The notes: generated by a model from the letters alone, not told the origin. A stretch of 64,000 bases of DNA from Pelagibacterium nitratireducens (GCF_037044555.1 NZ_CP146275.1:3204501-3268500), one strand, 5' to 3'; numbered from the stretch's first letter, positions 24,956 to 33,633 are shown. Made by a program: numbers and translations.

Positions 24956-25474
24956 TTATTCTGGAACGTATTCTTCCTCGAGCTCACCCTCTTGGGGAAT
25001 TTCCCCATCGCCGTGGGACGTGGCCCCCTCTACGTCCCAACAATGGTCGCCTGCGGCGGGCGGAGTGTTGGCGGGGCATTTGTAGAGCGCGGATTCGCCA
25101 CGATCGCCGCCGGGCTGGCCGTTGCGCAGCGGATGCAGACCGATCGAAAAGATCGTGCCCGGAGCAAAGCCGTTGACCGAAATGCCGTCCTGGGCGGCCT
25201 GCGCCGCACCGTTCATCTCAACGGCCCAGATCTGGGGTTCGCCATCGTCGTTCCGGATCACTGCACGCCGTTCGTCATCGAGCGGGGCGAAAAAGATCTG
25301 CAGGTGGTTGGCGTCGGGATTGATCCGCGTCACCACACCGGTGAACACCTTGATCTGACTGCCGTCGAACATGGCGAACGAATGGTGCGCAAGGCTGGGC
25401 ACAACGCTTGCTGCCAGGATGCCGATAGAAGCCACCCCGCCAATCAAGGCTCTCTTGATAGTCATCATTTTCAT
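24956..25474 (-). CDS. Exported DUF6152 protein (copy 1 of a near-identical pair)
   Basis: A 172-residue protein from ATG 25474 behind AAAGGAGGAG. The signal peptide ends VPSLA, so the predicted mature protein starts HHSFAMFDGSQIKVFTGVV. Further blocks are NPDANHLQIFFAPLDDE, IWAVEMNGAAQAA, APGTIFSIGLHPLRNGQPGG and an acidic tail. Residues 1-145 are the same as in the gene at 31731-32249; the differences cluster around WDVEGATSHGDGEIPQ. The paired N-terminal histidines could bind a metal. The function is unknown. It heads the operon running down to 22698. Confidence 0.8.
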   Translation of the reverse strand: MKMMTIKRALIGGVASIGILAASVVPSLAHHSFAMFDGSQIKVFTGVVTRINPDANHLQIFFAPLDDERRAVIRNDDGEPQIWAVEMNGAAQAAQDGISVNGFAPGTIFSIGLHPLRNGQPGGDRGESALYKCPANTPPAAGDHCWDVEGATSHGDGEIPQEGELEEEYVPE

Positions 25475-25552
25475 CTCCTCCTTTCGGGCTATCCTCTTGT
25501 GGCCTGGAGGGCAGGAAACCATTCATCTCCAGGTCGGCAAGTGCCCGCGACA

Positions 25553-25581
25553 CACCGGGGCGCTGCGTTTCCGCCCCGGTG
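25553..25581 (-). terminator. Terminator/attenuator between the 465-residue protein gene and the DUF6152 operon
   Basis: CACCGGGGCG (25553-25562) and CGCCCCGGTG (25572-25581) form a perfect 10-bp stem just past the stop of the minus-strand gene at 25599. There is no clear T-run on the minus strand. Confidence 0.55.
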
Positions 25582-25598
25582 CCATTTTCCGGTTTCGC

Positions 25599-26996
25599 CT
25601 AAAAGCCGAAGAGGGCTTCTGCTTCAGGACGCTGCATGTCCTGCTCGAAATGCTCCTCCTGAATCGTGGCCCACGGGCGACCGAAACGATCGGGAATGGT
25701 GTATTCGATGGTCTGACCCGGCGAGACCGGCTGCGCGCGCCCGTCGATCGGGAAGATCGTCTGGTTGCACTCGATGAAGATATAGGGATCAACCTCGTCG
25801 AGCTGGTCGAGCTGTTGATACCACTGAATCTGGCGCACCGGCACGGTCAGGGCCGCAGGGTCATAGAAGATCGCCTCGTGATGCAGGCCGGAGAAGTTTT
25901 CGGTCTCCATCGGCGTGAAGATCTCGATAATCTGGAGCTGATCGGAATGCTCGAACGCGTTGTGGGTCACCCAGCCCTGGATGTTGGAGGTCCAGGTAAT
26001 CAGCGCATCGCCATCCCAGAAGCCTACCGATTCACCGTACCAGCGGGGCACGTCCTGGCCGAGGCGCGGCACGGCGCCCTCCATGTTGAACTCGCGGCCG
26101 ATATTGTACTGGAGCAGGAAGTTGTCGGCGGTGCCCATAAGCCACTGCACCAGGTTCTCGGTCACCACGAGCTGATGCGGCTGCTGCACGGAGAATTGGT
26201 GCCAGCGGCGCATCATGCCTTCAGGCCAGCAATACTGGCTCGGCCATTGGGCGGCGTTTGTGTTGCCCTGATGATAGGCTTCCTGGACCACGCGGGTCTG
26301 ATACTCTTCGGTCAGAACAGAGAGCATGGTCGGGATCTGGGTGATCCGGCCCCACCACCAGTTCTCGTAACCCCATTCCTGGTTGGGGCCGAACCCTCCC
26401 ATGCGCTGGTAGCGACCGCTCCAGTTGGGCGGGGGATTTTCATAGCTGTACTCGGTCGGGCCGCCGTCGGCCTCGGCCTCTGCCATTAGCGCTTCGTACT
26501 GCTGCTGAGCGGTCTCGAAGGGATAGGGGCTGATGATGCCTTCACGCGGATAGCCGCGGTCGCAAAAACCCCAGGAGGTGGTCAGGGGTGGGTTGTCTCC
26601 GTTGGCCGTATTGCCACCATAGGCGCCCCACATCGATTCATTGGCAAGGGGCGAGTTACAGCGGAAATAGCGCGGATCGTCCCACAGATCAGCGTCGATA
26701 TAGAAATCGTCGGAGGTGTAAAGATCGCGCTCAAGCGCCTCAACACCTTCAGGAGAATTGCCGTCGCTTGCAGCGACGTTCTCGCCGGACGCGCCGACCT
26801 GCTGGTATTCGCGCGCATCGACGTAAGCCCAGCCGCGGGCTTGGCTGTCGGCCTCATATGGATCATAGAATGTGAGATCGGGGTTAGCCTCGATCATCTC
26901 GGCTTCGCTGGCCCATTGGGCCATGGCGGGGCCAGCGGCCAATGTCAGCACGATCGCCGACACACCTGTCGCAAAGCCTATTTTTGAAATCGTCAT
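25599..26996 (-). CDS. Exported 465-residue protein of an undescribed family (paralogue A)
   Basis: From ATG 26996 behind GGGAGGACC, with a signal peptide ending GPAMAQW. Blocks shared with the protein at 39962 include VEALERDLYTSDDFYIDADLW, DPRYFRCNSP, WPSQYCWPEG, VPRWYGESVGFWDGDALITWTSNIQGW and GRAQPVSPGQTIEYTIPDRFGRPW. The GxSxGxWxGDxLxxxT stretch resembles exported proteins common in proteobacterial catabolic clusters (from memory). Conserved Trp, Tyr and Cys residues suggest a disulfide-stabilised beta-rich protein. No catalytic motif is known to me. A CTGCACAAAAC-N3-CTTTGGG element lies 132 bases upstream. Confidence 0.8.
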   Translation of the reverse strand: MTISKIGFATGVSAIVLTLAAGPAMAQWASEAEMIEANPDLTFYDPYEADSQARGWAYVDAREYQQVGASGENVAASDGNSPEGVEALERDLYTSDDFYIDADLWDDPRYFRCNSPLANESMWGAYGGNTANGDNPPLTTSWGFCDRGYPREGIISPYPFETAQQQYEALMAEAEADGGPTEYSYENPPPNWSGRYQRMGGFGPNQEWGYENWWWGRITQIPTMLSVLTEEYQTRVVQEAYHQGNTNAAQWPSQYCWPEGMMRRWHQFSVQQPHQLVVTENLVQWLMGTADNFLLQYNIGREFNMEGAVPRLGQDVPRWYGESVGFWDGDALITWTSNIQGWVTHNAFEHSDQLQIIEIFTPMETENFSGLHHEAIFYDPAALTVPVRQIQWYQQLDQLDEVDPYIFIECNQTIFPIDGRAQPVSPGQTIEYTIPDRFGRPWATIQEEHFEQDMQRPEAEALFGF

Positions 26997-27127
26997 ATGG
27001 TCCTCCCTCAAATCGACCAGTACCGGCGGCTCCATCCGACGCACGGCTCTGGATGCACGCTCACAGGCGTCCGGGGCGATGATGGCCAAGCAAGGGGCGG
27101 CTGGCCTGCATGTTAGTGATCCGAGTT

Positions 27128-27148
27128 CTGCACAAAACAGGCTTTGGG
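27128..27148 (+). promoter_or_regulatory. Extended CTGCACAAAAC-N3-CTTTGGG element
   Basis: Upstream of the 465-residue protein gene and on the opposite strand to it. It is the best example of the extended motif. The gap 26997-27240 holds no gene. Confidence 0.5.
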
Positions 27149-27240
27149 TTAGAAGCCGAACCAGACAGCCCGCGCGGCGGGACGCAAGTCCTATATACTT
27201 AAGTATTACAAGGACTTGGCCAGAACCGCTTTTGGCGCGA

Positions 27241-28980
27241 TCAACGCCCCAGCATAGCGCTGAATACGGCTAGCAAGGCCGGCTCCGGTTCAAGGGCAAG
27301 GTCCTGAGACCGCCACGCGACGAAATGGTCCGGCCGCACAACAATCGCGCCATTATCTTCTATGTGCCTTGCACGCGCCCAATCGCCGAAATGGTCTTCC
27401 CAGTCTAGGTCAGGGCCGATGCCGACAACGCGGACGTCGACGCCGAAGCGCTCACGCACGGCATCAACCGCACCTTTCCACGCATCGCCGCCAATGCCGG
27501 TGATGAGCGTGAACTGGCCATGCCCGGTCACGTCGAGGGTAGAGACCGATTTCCCGTCCCGCTCGATCCATGCGTGGGGCAAACGGGCACCTGGGACTGT
27601 CGTGGCTTGATAGATCAGCTCGCGGTCCTCAGAAAAATTTGATGGTGTTGCATCGCCCGCCACCACCGCCTGAGACTGGTAGTGCTGGTTCATTTCCACA
27701 CCATGGGCATCGAACTCATAGCGTTTGAATGCAATGGCCTCGCGCAACGCCTTGCGGCGCCGACTCCCTTCTGCGGTGTCCCGCTTGCGTGCGTCCATAT
27801 TGGCGACCATGGCAACGGGCTCGCTTGTTTCGAGCAAACCAAGGGACTCAAATATCGGACCAAACTCTCCGATCGACTGATTGGCGCGGTCGACGATCTG
27901 CTTGCCGATCGGCGCCCGCTCCTGGGTAAAGGTTTCGAGCAACGAGGGCGCTGCCTGACCGCGCAGCACAAGAGCCAACTTCCAGGCGAGGTTGAAGGCA
28001 TCCTGGATCGACGTGTTTGATCCTAGCCCGTTTGAGGGTGGATGGCGGTGCACGGCATCGCCCATGCAGAAAACCCTTCGGCTCGAATACCGATCGGCAT
28101 ACATGTGGTTGACGGTCCAGAGCGACATCGAGACGATCTCAACGGGCACTGTGTCATCCCCGATCAGGGAATGGGCAACGCCGCGTGCGAAATCCTCGGT
28201 GATCTGGGGTGGTTCGGCATTGATATCGTAGCCCCAGACAATCAGCCATTCATTCCAGGGCCGCACCATGCGCACCAGTCCCATGCCGATGCCGCCGACA
28301 TTCGATCCCGGCTGCAGCACCCAGTAGAGTACGGAGGGCCGGTGGGCGACGTATTTAGACAAATCGGCCTTGAAGACGATGTTGATCGAGCCGTCGACCC
28401 CCATCTTGCCCTGCATCGGCAGCCCGATATCCTCGGCAACCTTTGAGCGGCCGCCATCCGCTCCGACGAGGTATTTGGCACGAATTTGGTAAGTCTGATC
28501 GGTCATGCGATCGCGCACGGTGGCTGTTACACCACTTTCGTCCTCGACGAGATCGATATATTCGGTAGATAGCCTTGCGCGCGTGCCCCGGGCGCATGCT
28601 GCGCCGAACAGGATCGGTTCGAGATAGGTTTGGGGCAGGTCTACCATTTCGGTAGGGCTGGCCATCCGGTGACGGGCGTGGCTGAGCGGATCCGTGCCCC
28701 AGCCCCTCAGCCGCCCCAGTTCCTCCCCGGCCAGCGAAGTGCAGAAAACCGTGTTGCCCATCAGGTTGTTGGGCGTCGCCTGCAGCATGGCCTGCTCTTC
28801 AAGCCCCAGATCGCGCAACACCTCCATGGTCCGCTGGTTGGTGATGTGCGCGCGTGGAGTGTCGGCAAGCCAGCGGTACTTGGTGACCAGAATGTTGTCG
28901 ATACCATAGCTCGACAGCAGCGCGGCCGTTGTCGATCCGGCCGGTCCGCTCCCCACGATCAGGACGTCGGTTTCCAACAT
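27241..28980 (-). CDS. FAD-dependent aromatic monooxygenase, TfdB/PheA-like
   Basis: A 579-residue flavoprotein hydroxylase. The FAD motif VLIVGSGPAGSTTAALLSSYG is at residues 6-26, the second motif is YLVGADGGRSKVAEDIG, and the ribose-binding FCMGDAVHRHPPSNGLGSNTSIQDAFNLAWKLALVL follows. The C-terminal thioredoxin-like domain occupies the last ~170 residues. Sequence and length match phenol and 2,4-dichlorophenol hydroxylases. It would hydroxylate a phenol or hydroquinone to feed the dioxygenases. It ends 15 bases after the dioxygenase at 28995 on the same strand, so one operon. The substrate is inferred only. Confidence 0.87.
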   Translation of the reverse strand: MLETDVLIVGSGPAGSTTAALLSSYGIDNILVTKYRWLADTPRAHITNQRTMEVLRDLGLEEQAMLQATPNNLMGNTVFCTSLAGEELGRLRGWGTDPLSHARHRMASPTEMVDLPQTYLEPILFGAACARGTRARLSTEYIDLVEDESGVTATVRDRMTDQTYQIRAKYLVGADGGRSKVAEDIGLPMQGKMGVDGSINIVFKADLSKYVAHRPSVLYWVLQPGSNVGGIGMGLVRMVRPWNEWLIVWGYDINAEPPQITEDFARGVAHSLIGDDTVPVEIVSMSLWTVNHMYADRYSSRRVFCMGDAVHRHPPSNGLGSNTSIQDAFNLAWKLALVLRGQAAPSLLETFTQERAPIGKQIVDRANQSIGEFGPIFESLGLLETSEPVAMVANMDARKRDTAEGSRRRKALREAIAFKRYEFDAHGVEMNQHYQSQAVVAGDATPSNFSEDRELIYQATTVPGARLPHAWIERDGKSVSTLDVTGHGQFTLITGIGGDAWKGAVDAVRERFGVDVRVVGIGPDLDWEDHFGDWARARHIEDNGAIVVRPDHFVAWRSQDLALEPEPALLAVFSAMLGR

Positions 28981-28994
28981 GTTTGATACTCCTC

Positions 28995-29864
28995 TCAGAG
29001 TGCCGGCTTGAGGCCGAAATTGTGGTCCAACCGCTTCCAGATGGTCCCGGACGGCTTGTTGGCTGCGGCGGGCGGCGCGCCCGCTCCGTCTTCGAGCGAG
29101 ACGATCAGCGACTGCTTGACGCCGAACACCGCGTCGCTGTCGAGATAGGGATCACCCTCGATGAAAAGATGGGTCACAAGCGTCTCATAGCCTTCATGGT
29201 CGATCATGAAATGGATATGCGCTGGACGGTAGGGATGGCGGTCGGTCGCCTTGAGCATGTCGCCAACCGGGCCATCGGCCGGGATTGGATAGAATTTGGG
29301 GACGATGGTCCAGAAGCTGACCTTACCGTTCTGGTCGGCAGTGAAACGGGCGCGCAGATTGGGATCGTCGCCCGGCTTTTGCACGTCGTAAAACCCATCC
29401 TCATCGGATTGCCACACGTCTACGTGTGCCCCGGCCAGCGGCATACCGTCGGGCGCTGCAATGGTCGCTGTCACATAGAGCGGCACCCCATGTTCGCCAC
29501 CTGAAATGTCGGCATCGGCCGGCTTGAGCGGCGGATTCTGGACGTAAAACGGCCCGAGAACCGTCGTCTCGGTCGCCCCTTCGGGCATGCGGTGATTGAT
29601 GGCATCGACGAGCATGGAAATCCCGAGCGTATCGGAAAGCAGGATGAATTCCTGGCGCTTGTCATCGGTGATATGGCCGGTTCTGGTGAGAAAGCCGATG
29701 GCTTTGATCCATTCGTCCTGGCTCATATCCACCTCTCGGACGAAGGCGTGGGCATGGCGAACCAGCGCCTGCATGATCTGTTTGAGGCGTGGATCGGGGG
29801 TGTCGGCAAATCGTTCCACCACCGCGTCGGTGATCGAATGCTCGTTGAAATCACGCGTGGACAT
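28995..29864 (-). CDS. Intradiol ring-cleavage dioxygenase, hydroxyquinol 1,2-dioxygenase type
   Basis: A 289-residue non-haem Fe(III) enzyme from ATG 29864 behind GAGGAGAAGC. The helical N-terminal domain (MQALVRHAHAFVREVDMSQDEWIKAIGFLTRTGHITDDKRQEFILLSDTLG) is typical of catechol and hydroxyquinol dioxygenases. The iron ligands fit Tyr in GPFYVQNPPLK, Tyr in PKFYPIPADGPVGDML, and His-x-His in RPAHIHFMIDHEGY. The PIPxDGPVG stretch favours hydroxyquinol over catechol (from memory). The product would be maleylacetate, which maleylacetate reductase at 17264 can take. Direct CTGCATGAAC/CTGCAAAATC repeats lie upstream. Confidence 0.9.
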   Translation of the reverse strand: MSTRDFNEHSITDAVVERFADTPDPRLKQIMQALVRHAHAFVREVDMSQDEWIKAIGFLTRTGHITDDKRQEFILLSDTLGISMLVDAINHRMPEGATETTVLGPFYVQNPPLKPADADISGGEHGVPLYVTATIAAPDGMPLAGAHVDVWQSDEDGFYDVQKPGDDPNLRARFTADQNGKVSFWTIVPKFYPIPADGPVGDMLKATDRHPYRPAHIHFMIDHEGYETLVTHLFIEGDPYLDSDAVFGVKQSLIVSLEDGAGAPPAAANKPSGTIWKRLDHNFGLKPAL

Positions 29865-30205
29865 TGCTTCTCCTCGTGGTTTTGGACACAAGCATAGGGC
29901 CACCAAAGATGCTGGCGCCTGCATGAACCGCTCGTGACCTGCAAAATCCTGTAAGAGCGCGTCGCCTTCCCTCATCGGTGCCAGCGCCTCTGCTCACAGG
30001 CGTCACACTCTTTGAACCTATGACCGCCCAGCGTCGATCATGCAAAGAACGTGCTGGCTTTGTGCAGGCAAAGCCTTTCCACGACCTGTTGACTGTATCG
30101 GCGATCAGCACTGCAAGGGCTGGCCTGCCGGCTCGAGCCTGACGCCCAAGTGCCCGCGGTGTGCTCTTGCATTGGCTAAACCATTCCATCTGGAAGGATC
30201 GAGAA
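29865..30205. promoter_or_regulatory. Divergent intergenic region with CTGCA direct repeats
   Basis: No gene is visible. CTGCATGAAC (29919) and CTGCAAAATC (29939) are 20 bases apart, 55-75 bases upstream of the dioxygenase. TTGTGCAG (30060-30067) is upstream of the exported protein at 30206. Confidence 0.4.
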
Positions 30206-30727
30206 ATGACCACGACATCAAAGCTCTTTGGCACCGCAGTGGCCGCTGCCGTGCTTTTTGCCACTGCGCCTACTTTCGCCCAGGACGCGCTTGAGGTTTC
30301 TTTCGCAGATGCGGAGTGGACCGGCGAGAGCGTTCCGGACGGTCAGCATTGCAGCCTTCAGGGCGGGTCCGGAGCCACGCCCGCTCTCAACGTCTCGGGC
30401 GTACCTGATGGCACGACCGAAATTCACGTTGCCTATTCGGACGAAACCTATCAGCCCATGAACAATGGTGGCCACGGCACCATAGGGTTCAACGTAACCC
30501 CGGCCGATGGGATGGTTTCGCTCCCCAGCGTGCCCGGCGAGACAGACGCTTTGTCCGAGCCGGCCTTCGTCGCCGCCCCCAACGCTACATCGGGTGACTT
30601 CCTTGCAGAAGGATATATGCCCCCGTGCTCGGGCGGCAACGGTAACACCTATTCGGCCCAGGTCACCGCGCTTGATGACGCAGGCACTGTGTTGGCAAGC
30701 GGGGACATCACGCTGGGCACTTACTGA
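30206..30727 (+). CDS. Exported YbhB/PEBP-like protein
   Basis: A 173-residue protein with a signal peptide ending PTFAQD. The mature part resembles bacterial phosphatidylethanolamine-binding proteins (YbhB): GSGATPALNVSGVPDGTTEIHVAYSDE corresponds to the P-x-L-x-W-x-G-V-P region, then GGHGTIGFNV and MPPCSGGNGNTYSAQVTALDD. The typical DPD and GxHR catalytic-pocket strings are degenerate. The function is unknown. AAGGATCGAGAA precedes ATG 30206. It is a lone plus-strand gene in the island. Confidence 0.65.
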   Translation: MTTTSKLFGTAVAAAVLFATAPTFAQDALEVSFADAEWTGESVPDGQHCSLQGGSGATPALNVSGVPDGTTEIHVAYSDETYQPMNNGGHGTIGFNVTPADGMVSLPSVPGETDALSEPAFVAAPNATSGDFLAEGYMPPCSGGNGNTYSAQVTALDDAGTVLASGDITLGTY

Positions 30728-30745
30728 CATATACGCGTTGACAGG

Positions 30746-30776
30746 CGCCGGGGCGCAACTGCTCCGGCGTTCTTTT
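30746..30776 (+). terminator. Rho-independent terminator after the PEBP-like gene
   Basis: CGCCGGGGC (30746-30754), loop, GCTCCGGCG (30761-30769; one G-U pair), then TTCTTTTT. Confidence 0.7.
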
Positions 30777-30813
30777 TCTGCCCGGCTACGCAACCGCGAG
30801 AGGTGCGCCCGAT

Positions 30814-31602
30814 CTAAAGATCGGTCGCCTGGACCCATAAAATGGCGTCCTGAGACATGTAGGTGCCGTCCTCATGTCGGTATTGCGGCCCCGCCCCAAG
30901 CGCTCCGAAACCCCAGAACCCGGCGCGCGGCAGACCGATGGTGAAAACACCGTTCTCATCGGTCGTCGCAACCAGCGTGCCGCCTTGCGGTGCCCGCGTC
31001 GTTGATGACGCGGCAACATTGGTGTTCATGTCCGGCTCGGTTGAGAGGTAAACAATCTCGATCTCATAATTGTGCAACGGCTTGCCGTCGCTCAACAATC
31101 TGCCGGTGAAGGTCGAACCGGCCATTACGTTGTATGGCTTGGTCATTGGAACGATCTCGGTGGGAAGCCCCACGGGCTGGTTCCAGTCCGTGGGCAAACC
31201 GCTGGCATTGACGATCGTCTTTGTGAACTGCTGAACATACAAATCCGAAGACTCGTCGAAATAGAGATCGCCGACCACGACCGTTACGTAATCTCCGGCG
31301 CGCGTGACGGGCAGGGTCAGATCATAGGCAAGCGCTGAATTTTCCGGCCCTTCGAACGCAATCTCCTCAAACGTTTCGAGAAGATCGATTCTCTCTCCGC
31401 GATTGATGGCGAACGCCTCGAGCGGCAACGGCATATCCACATTCGGGCCGCCGACAAAGGGATGCCAGAAGATGGCCTTGAGCGGCAAATCCATGGTGCC
31501 CGAGACAGTCAGATCGGACGTATAGAGTGTCTGGAAATGGGCTTGGGCAGGTTGGGCAATCCCGGCTATGAGGACCATAACGAGCGATGCGGCTGCTTTC
31601 AT
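30814..31602 (-). CDS. DUF4198 exported protein (second copy in window)
   Basis: A 262-residue protein from ATG 31602. The signal peptide ends AQPAQA, so the mature protein begins HFQTLYTSDL. It shares the DUF4198 layout with the NikK-like protein at 6997: LKAIFWHPFVGGPNVDMPLPLEAF, DLYVQQFTKTIVNASGLPTDWNQPVGLPTEIVPMTKPYNVMAGSTFTGRLLSDGKPL and a closing DENGVFTIGLPRAGFWGFGALGAGPQ. No metal-importer genes are next to it; its neighbour is the second DUF6152 gene. This may be a metal-binding protein recruited to the catabolic island. Confidence 0.8.
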   Translation of the reverse strand: MKAAASLVMVLIAGIAQPAQAHFQTLYTSDLTVSGTMDLPLKAIFWHPFVGGPNVDMPLPLEAFAINRGERIDLLETFEEIAFEGPENSALAYDLTLPVTRAGDYVTVVVGDLYFDESSDLYVQQFTKTIVNASGLPTDWNQPVGLPTEIVPMTKPYNVMAGSTFTGRLLSDGKPLHNYEIEIVYLSTEPDMNTNVAASSTTRAPQGGTLVATTDENGVFTIGLPRAGFWGFGALGAGPQYRHEDGTYMSQDAILWVQATDL

Positions 31603-31657
31603 GTCTAATCTTTCCTGATGCGTCTGCCCCCACCTTAGAAACAGGGCACTGGTTGTC

Positions 31658-31668
31658 CTGCACGAAAG
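31658..31668 (+). promoter_or_regulatory. CTGCACGAAAG element upstream of the second DUF4198 gene
   Basis: Another member of the shared motif, 56 bases upstream of ATG 31602 and on the opposite strand. Confidence 0.4.
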
Positions 31669-31730
31669 CTGCGGCATCAGGCAAATCCGCCGCCGCGAGA
31701 ACGGCGACGGCGGATCAGATGTCTTCCAGC

Positions 31731-32249
31731 TTATTCGGGGACGTATTCTTCTTCGAGTTCGCCCTCATGGGGAATTTCCCCATCGCCGTGCGCGGTCGCT
31801 TCGGCCAGGGACCAACAATGGTCGCCCGCGGCGGGCGGAGTGTTGGCGGGGCATTTGTAGAGCGCGGATTCGCCACGATCGCCGCCGGGCTGGCCGTTGC
31901 GCAGCGGATGCAGACCGATCGAAAAGATCGTGCCCGGAGCAAAGCCGTTGACCGAAATGCCGTCCTGGGCGGCCTGCGCCGCACCGTTCATCTCAACGGC
32001 CCAGATCTGGGGTTCGCCATCATCGTTCCGGATCACTGCACGCCGTTCGTCATCGAGCGGGGCGAAAAAAATCTGCAGGTGGTTGGCGTCGGGATTGATC
32101 CGCGTCACCACACCGGTGAACACCTTGATCTGACTGCCATCGAACATGGCGAACGAATGGTGCGCAAGGCTGGGCACCACGCTTGCTGCCAGAATGCCGA
32201 TAGAAGCCACCCCGCCAATCAAGGCTCTCTTGATAGTCATCATTTTCAT
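31731..32249 (-). CDS. Exported DUF6152 protein (copy 2 of a near-identical pair)
   Basis: A 172-residue protein, almost the same as that at 24956-25474. The DNA is also nearly the same, with scattered silent differences (for example CATCATCG versus CATCGTCG, and AAAAAAATC versus AAAAAGATC), and the ribosome site and first codons match. Outside the gene the flanks diverge within a few tens of bases. This is a recent duplication or gene conversion. Signal peptide, mature N-terminus HHSFAMF and acidic tail are as in copy 1. It lies downstream of the CoA-transferase at 32440. Confidence 0.8.
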   Translation of the reverse strand: MKMMTIKRALIGGVASIGILAASVVPSLAHHSFAMFDGSQIKVFTGVVTRINPDANHLQIFFAPLDDERRAVIRNDDGEPQIWAVEMNGAAQAAQDGISVNGFAPGTIFSIGLHPLRNGQPGGDRGESALYKCPANTPPAAGDHCWSLAEATAHGDGEIPHEGELEEEYVPE

Positions 32250-32439
32250 CTCCTCCTTTGAACCCGCCTCTGTCTCCCAACAGCGCGGTTAGTACAGCCG
32301 CCCCGCAATCGGGGAGGAACCGTTCGCTACCGGCTCCGTGCCGGCCAAAGCGCTTTCGGGAAAACCGGGCTCCACCTGTCCGGATCGAAAACGCAATAGA
32401 TATAGATTTGGAAGTCCGAGCCGATATGCTCGCCTCCTG

Positions 32440-33633
32440 CTATTCTGTCGCTTCGGATCTCCTGCCCGCACTGGCGGTCGGGTCTGGCCAGCCCTTGCCG
32501 TTCGCCAGGCTTTGGCGAATCGTTTCGCCGTCGGCGTCGAGCCGTGGGGCGGGACGAACATCGAGGAACGGCCTGCCGTCGACGGTCACTGCCGGACGCA
32601 CAGCACGATCGGCCCCGTCCTGACCCGTTTTTTCCATGGGAACGATGAGATTAAGGTGATTGACTTGCGGATCGTCCACCACCTCTTCGACCTCGTTGAC
32701 TGCGGCGAAGGGCACGTCGAATTTTTCCATGATCGCGGCCCATTCGGAACGGTCACGCTGACGGGTGATGGCAGTGAGCTCTTCCCCGAGCGCCTCGTAA
32801 TTGTCGATGCGTGCGAGGCGTGTGGCAAAGCGTGGGTCTTCCCGCAAATAGGGAGCATCAAACGCATCGGTGAGCTGGTCCCAGAACTTTTCGGGGCTCG
32901 AAAGGTGGATGGCCACCAGCTTGTCGTCGCGGGTCTTGAGAATATGGGCCTGCGCCAGGCGGGGCCGGTCCATTCCCACAGGTGCTGTTCCCAGTGCGAA
33001 CAATGCCGTGAAAGGCTCGATCGCAAAATGGGTCATGGCCTCAAGCATTGAGACTTCGACCAGACGGCCCTTTCCATCCATCCCGCGGCTGACCAATGCG
33101 CCAAGGGCACCGTAGGCCGCGTAGATACCAGTGATCGAATCGGCGAGGGCCGGCCCGAGAAAGCGCGGGTGCTCGCGATCGGTGACGATGCCAAGAAATC
33201 CACTCAACGCCTGGGCAACGGAGTCATAGCTCGGGCGATCCCGGTAAGGGCCGTCCTTGCCAAAGCCCGAAATCGAACAATAGATCAGCTTGGGGTTGAT
33301 CTCGGACAGCCGCTCATAACCTGCGCCCATTCTTTCGGCGGCACCGGGGCGGAAATTCTGGATAAAGACGTCGGCCTCGGCCACCAGTTCGTCGAATATT
33401 TTCTTATCTGCCTCGGATTTGAGGTTCAGGGCAATCGAACGCTTGTTGCGGTTATAGGCCTGGAAGTGAGGCGAGTAATTGCCTTCCTGATAGGTGCGGT
33501 AAGGGTCCCCACTATCGGGCGATTCAACCTTGATGACATCGGCCCCAAGGTCGGCCAGCATCATGCCTGCGCAAGGACCGGTGATAAACGTGCCCTGTTC
33601 AAGGACCTTGATGTTTTTAAGCGGCATATCCAT
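32440..33633 (-). CDS. CaiB/BaiF family CoA-transferase (second)
   Basis: A 397-residue class III CoA-transferase: KNIKVLEQGTFITGPCAGMMLADLGADVIKVESPDSGDP, NKRSIALNLKSEADKKIF, ADVFIQNFRPGAAERMG and ALADSITGIYAAYGALGAL, with the catalytic Asp in LAD. ATG 33633 has GGGGAG eight bases upstream. A GTG at 33642 overlapping the lyase stop is the alternative. It is co-transcribed with the citryl-CoA-lyase-like gene, echoing the CoA-transferase/CitE pair at 1297-3284. It probably activates an acid such as citramalate-type or oxoadipate-derived product. The acid is unknown. Confidence 0.9.
   Translation of the reverse strand: MDMPLKNIKVLEQGTFITGPCAGMMLADLGADVIKVESPDSGDPYRTYQEGNYSPHFQAYNRNKRSIALNLKSEADKKIFDELVAEADVFIQNFRPGAAERMGAGYERLSEINPKLIYCSISGFGKDGPYRDRPSYDSVAQALSGFLGIVTDREHPRFLGPALADSITGIYAAYGALGALVSRGMDGKGRLVEVSMLEAMTHFAIEPFTALFALGTAPVGMDRPRLAQAHILKTRDDKLVAIHLSSPEKFWDQLTDAFDAPYLREDPRFATRLARIDNYEALGEELTAITRQRDRSEWAAIMEKFDVPFAAVNEVEEVVDDPQVNHLNLIVPMEKTGQDGADRAVRPAVTVDGRPFLDVRPAPRLDADGETIRQSLANGKGWPDPTASAGRRSEATE

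Noticed and set aside
24956..32249. Composite transposon carrying the duplicated DUF6152 gene
   Set aside because: No transposase gene, terminal inverted repeat or target duplication was seen at either copy.
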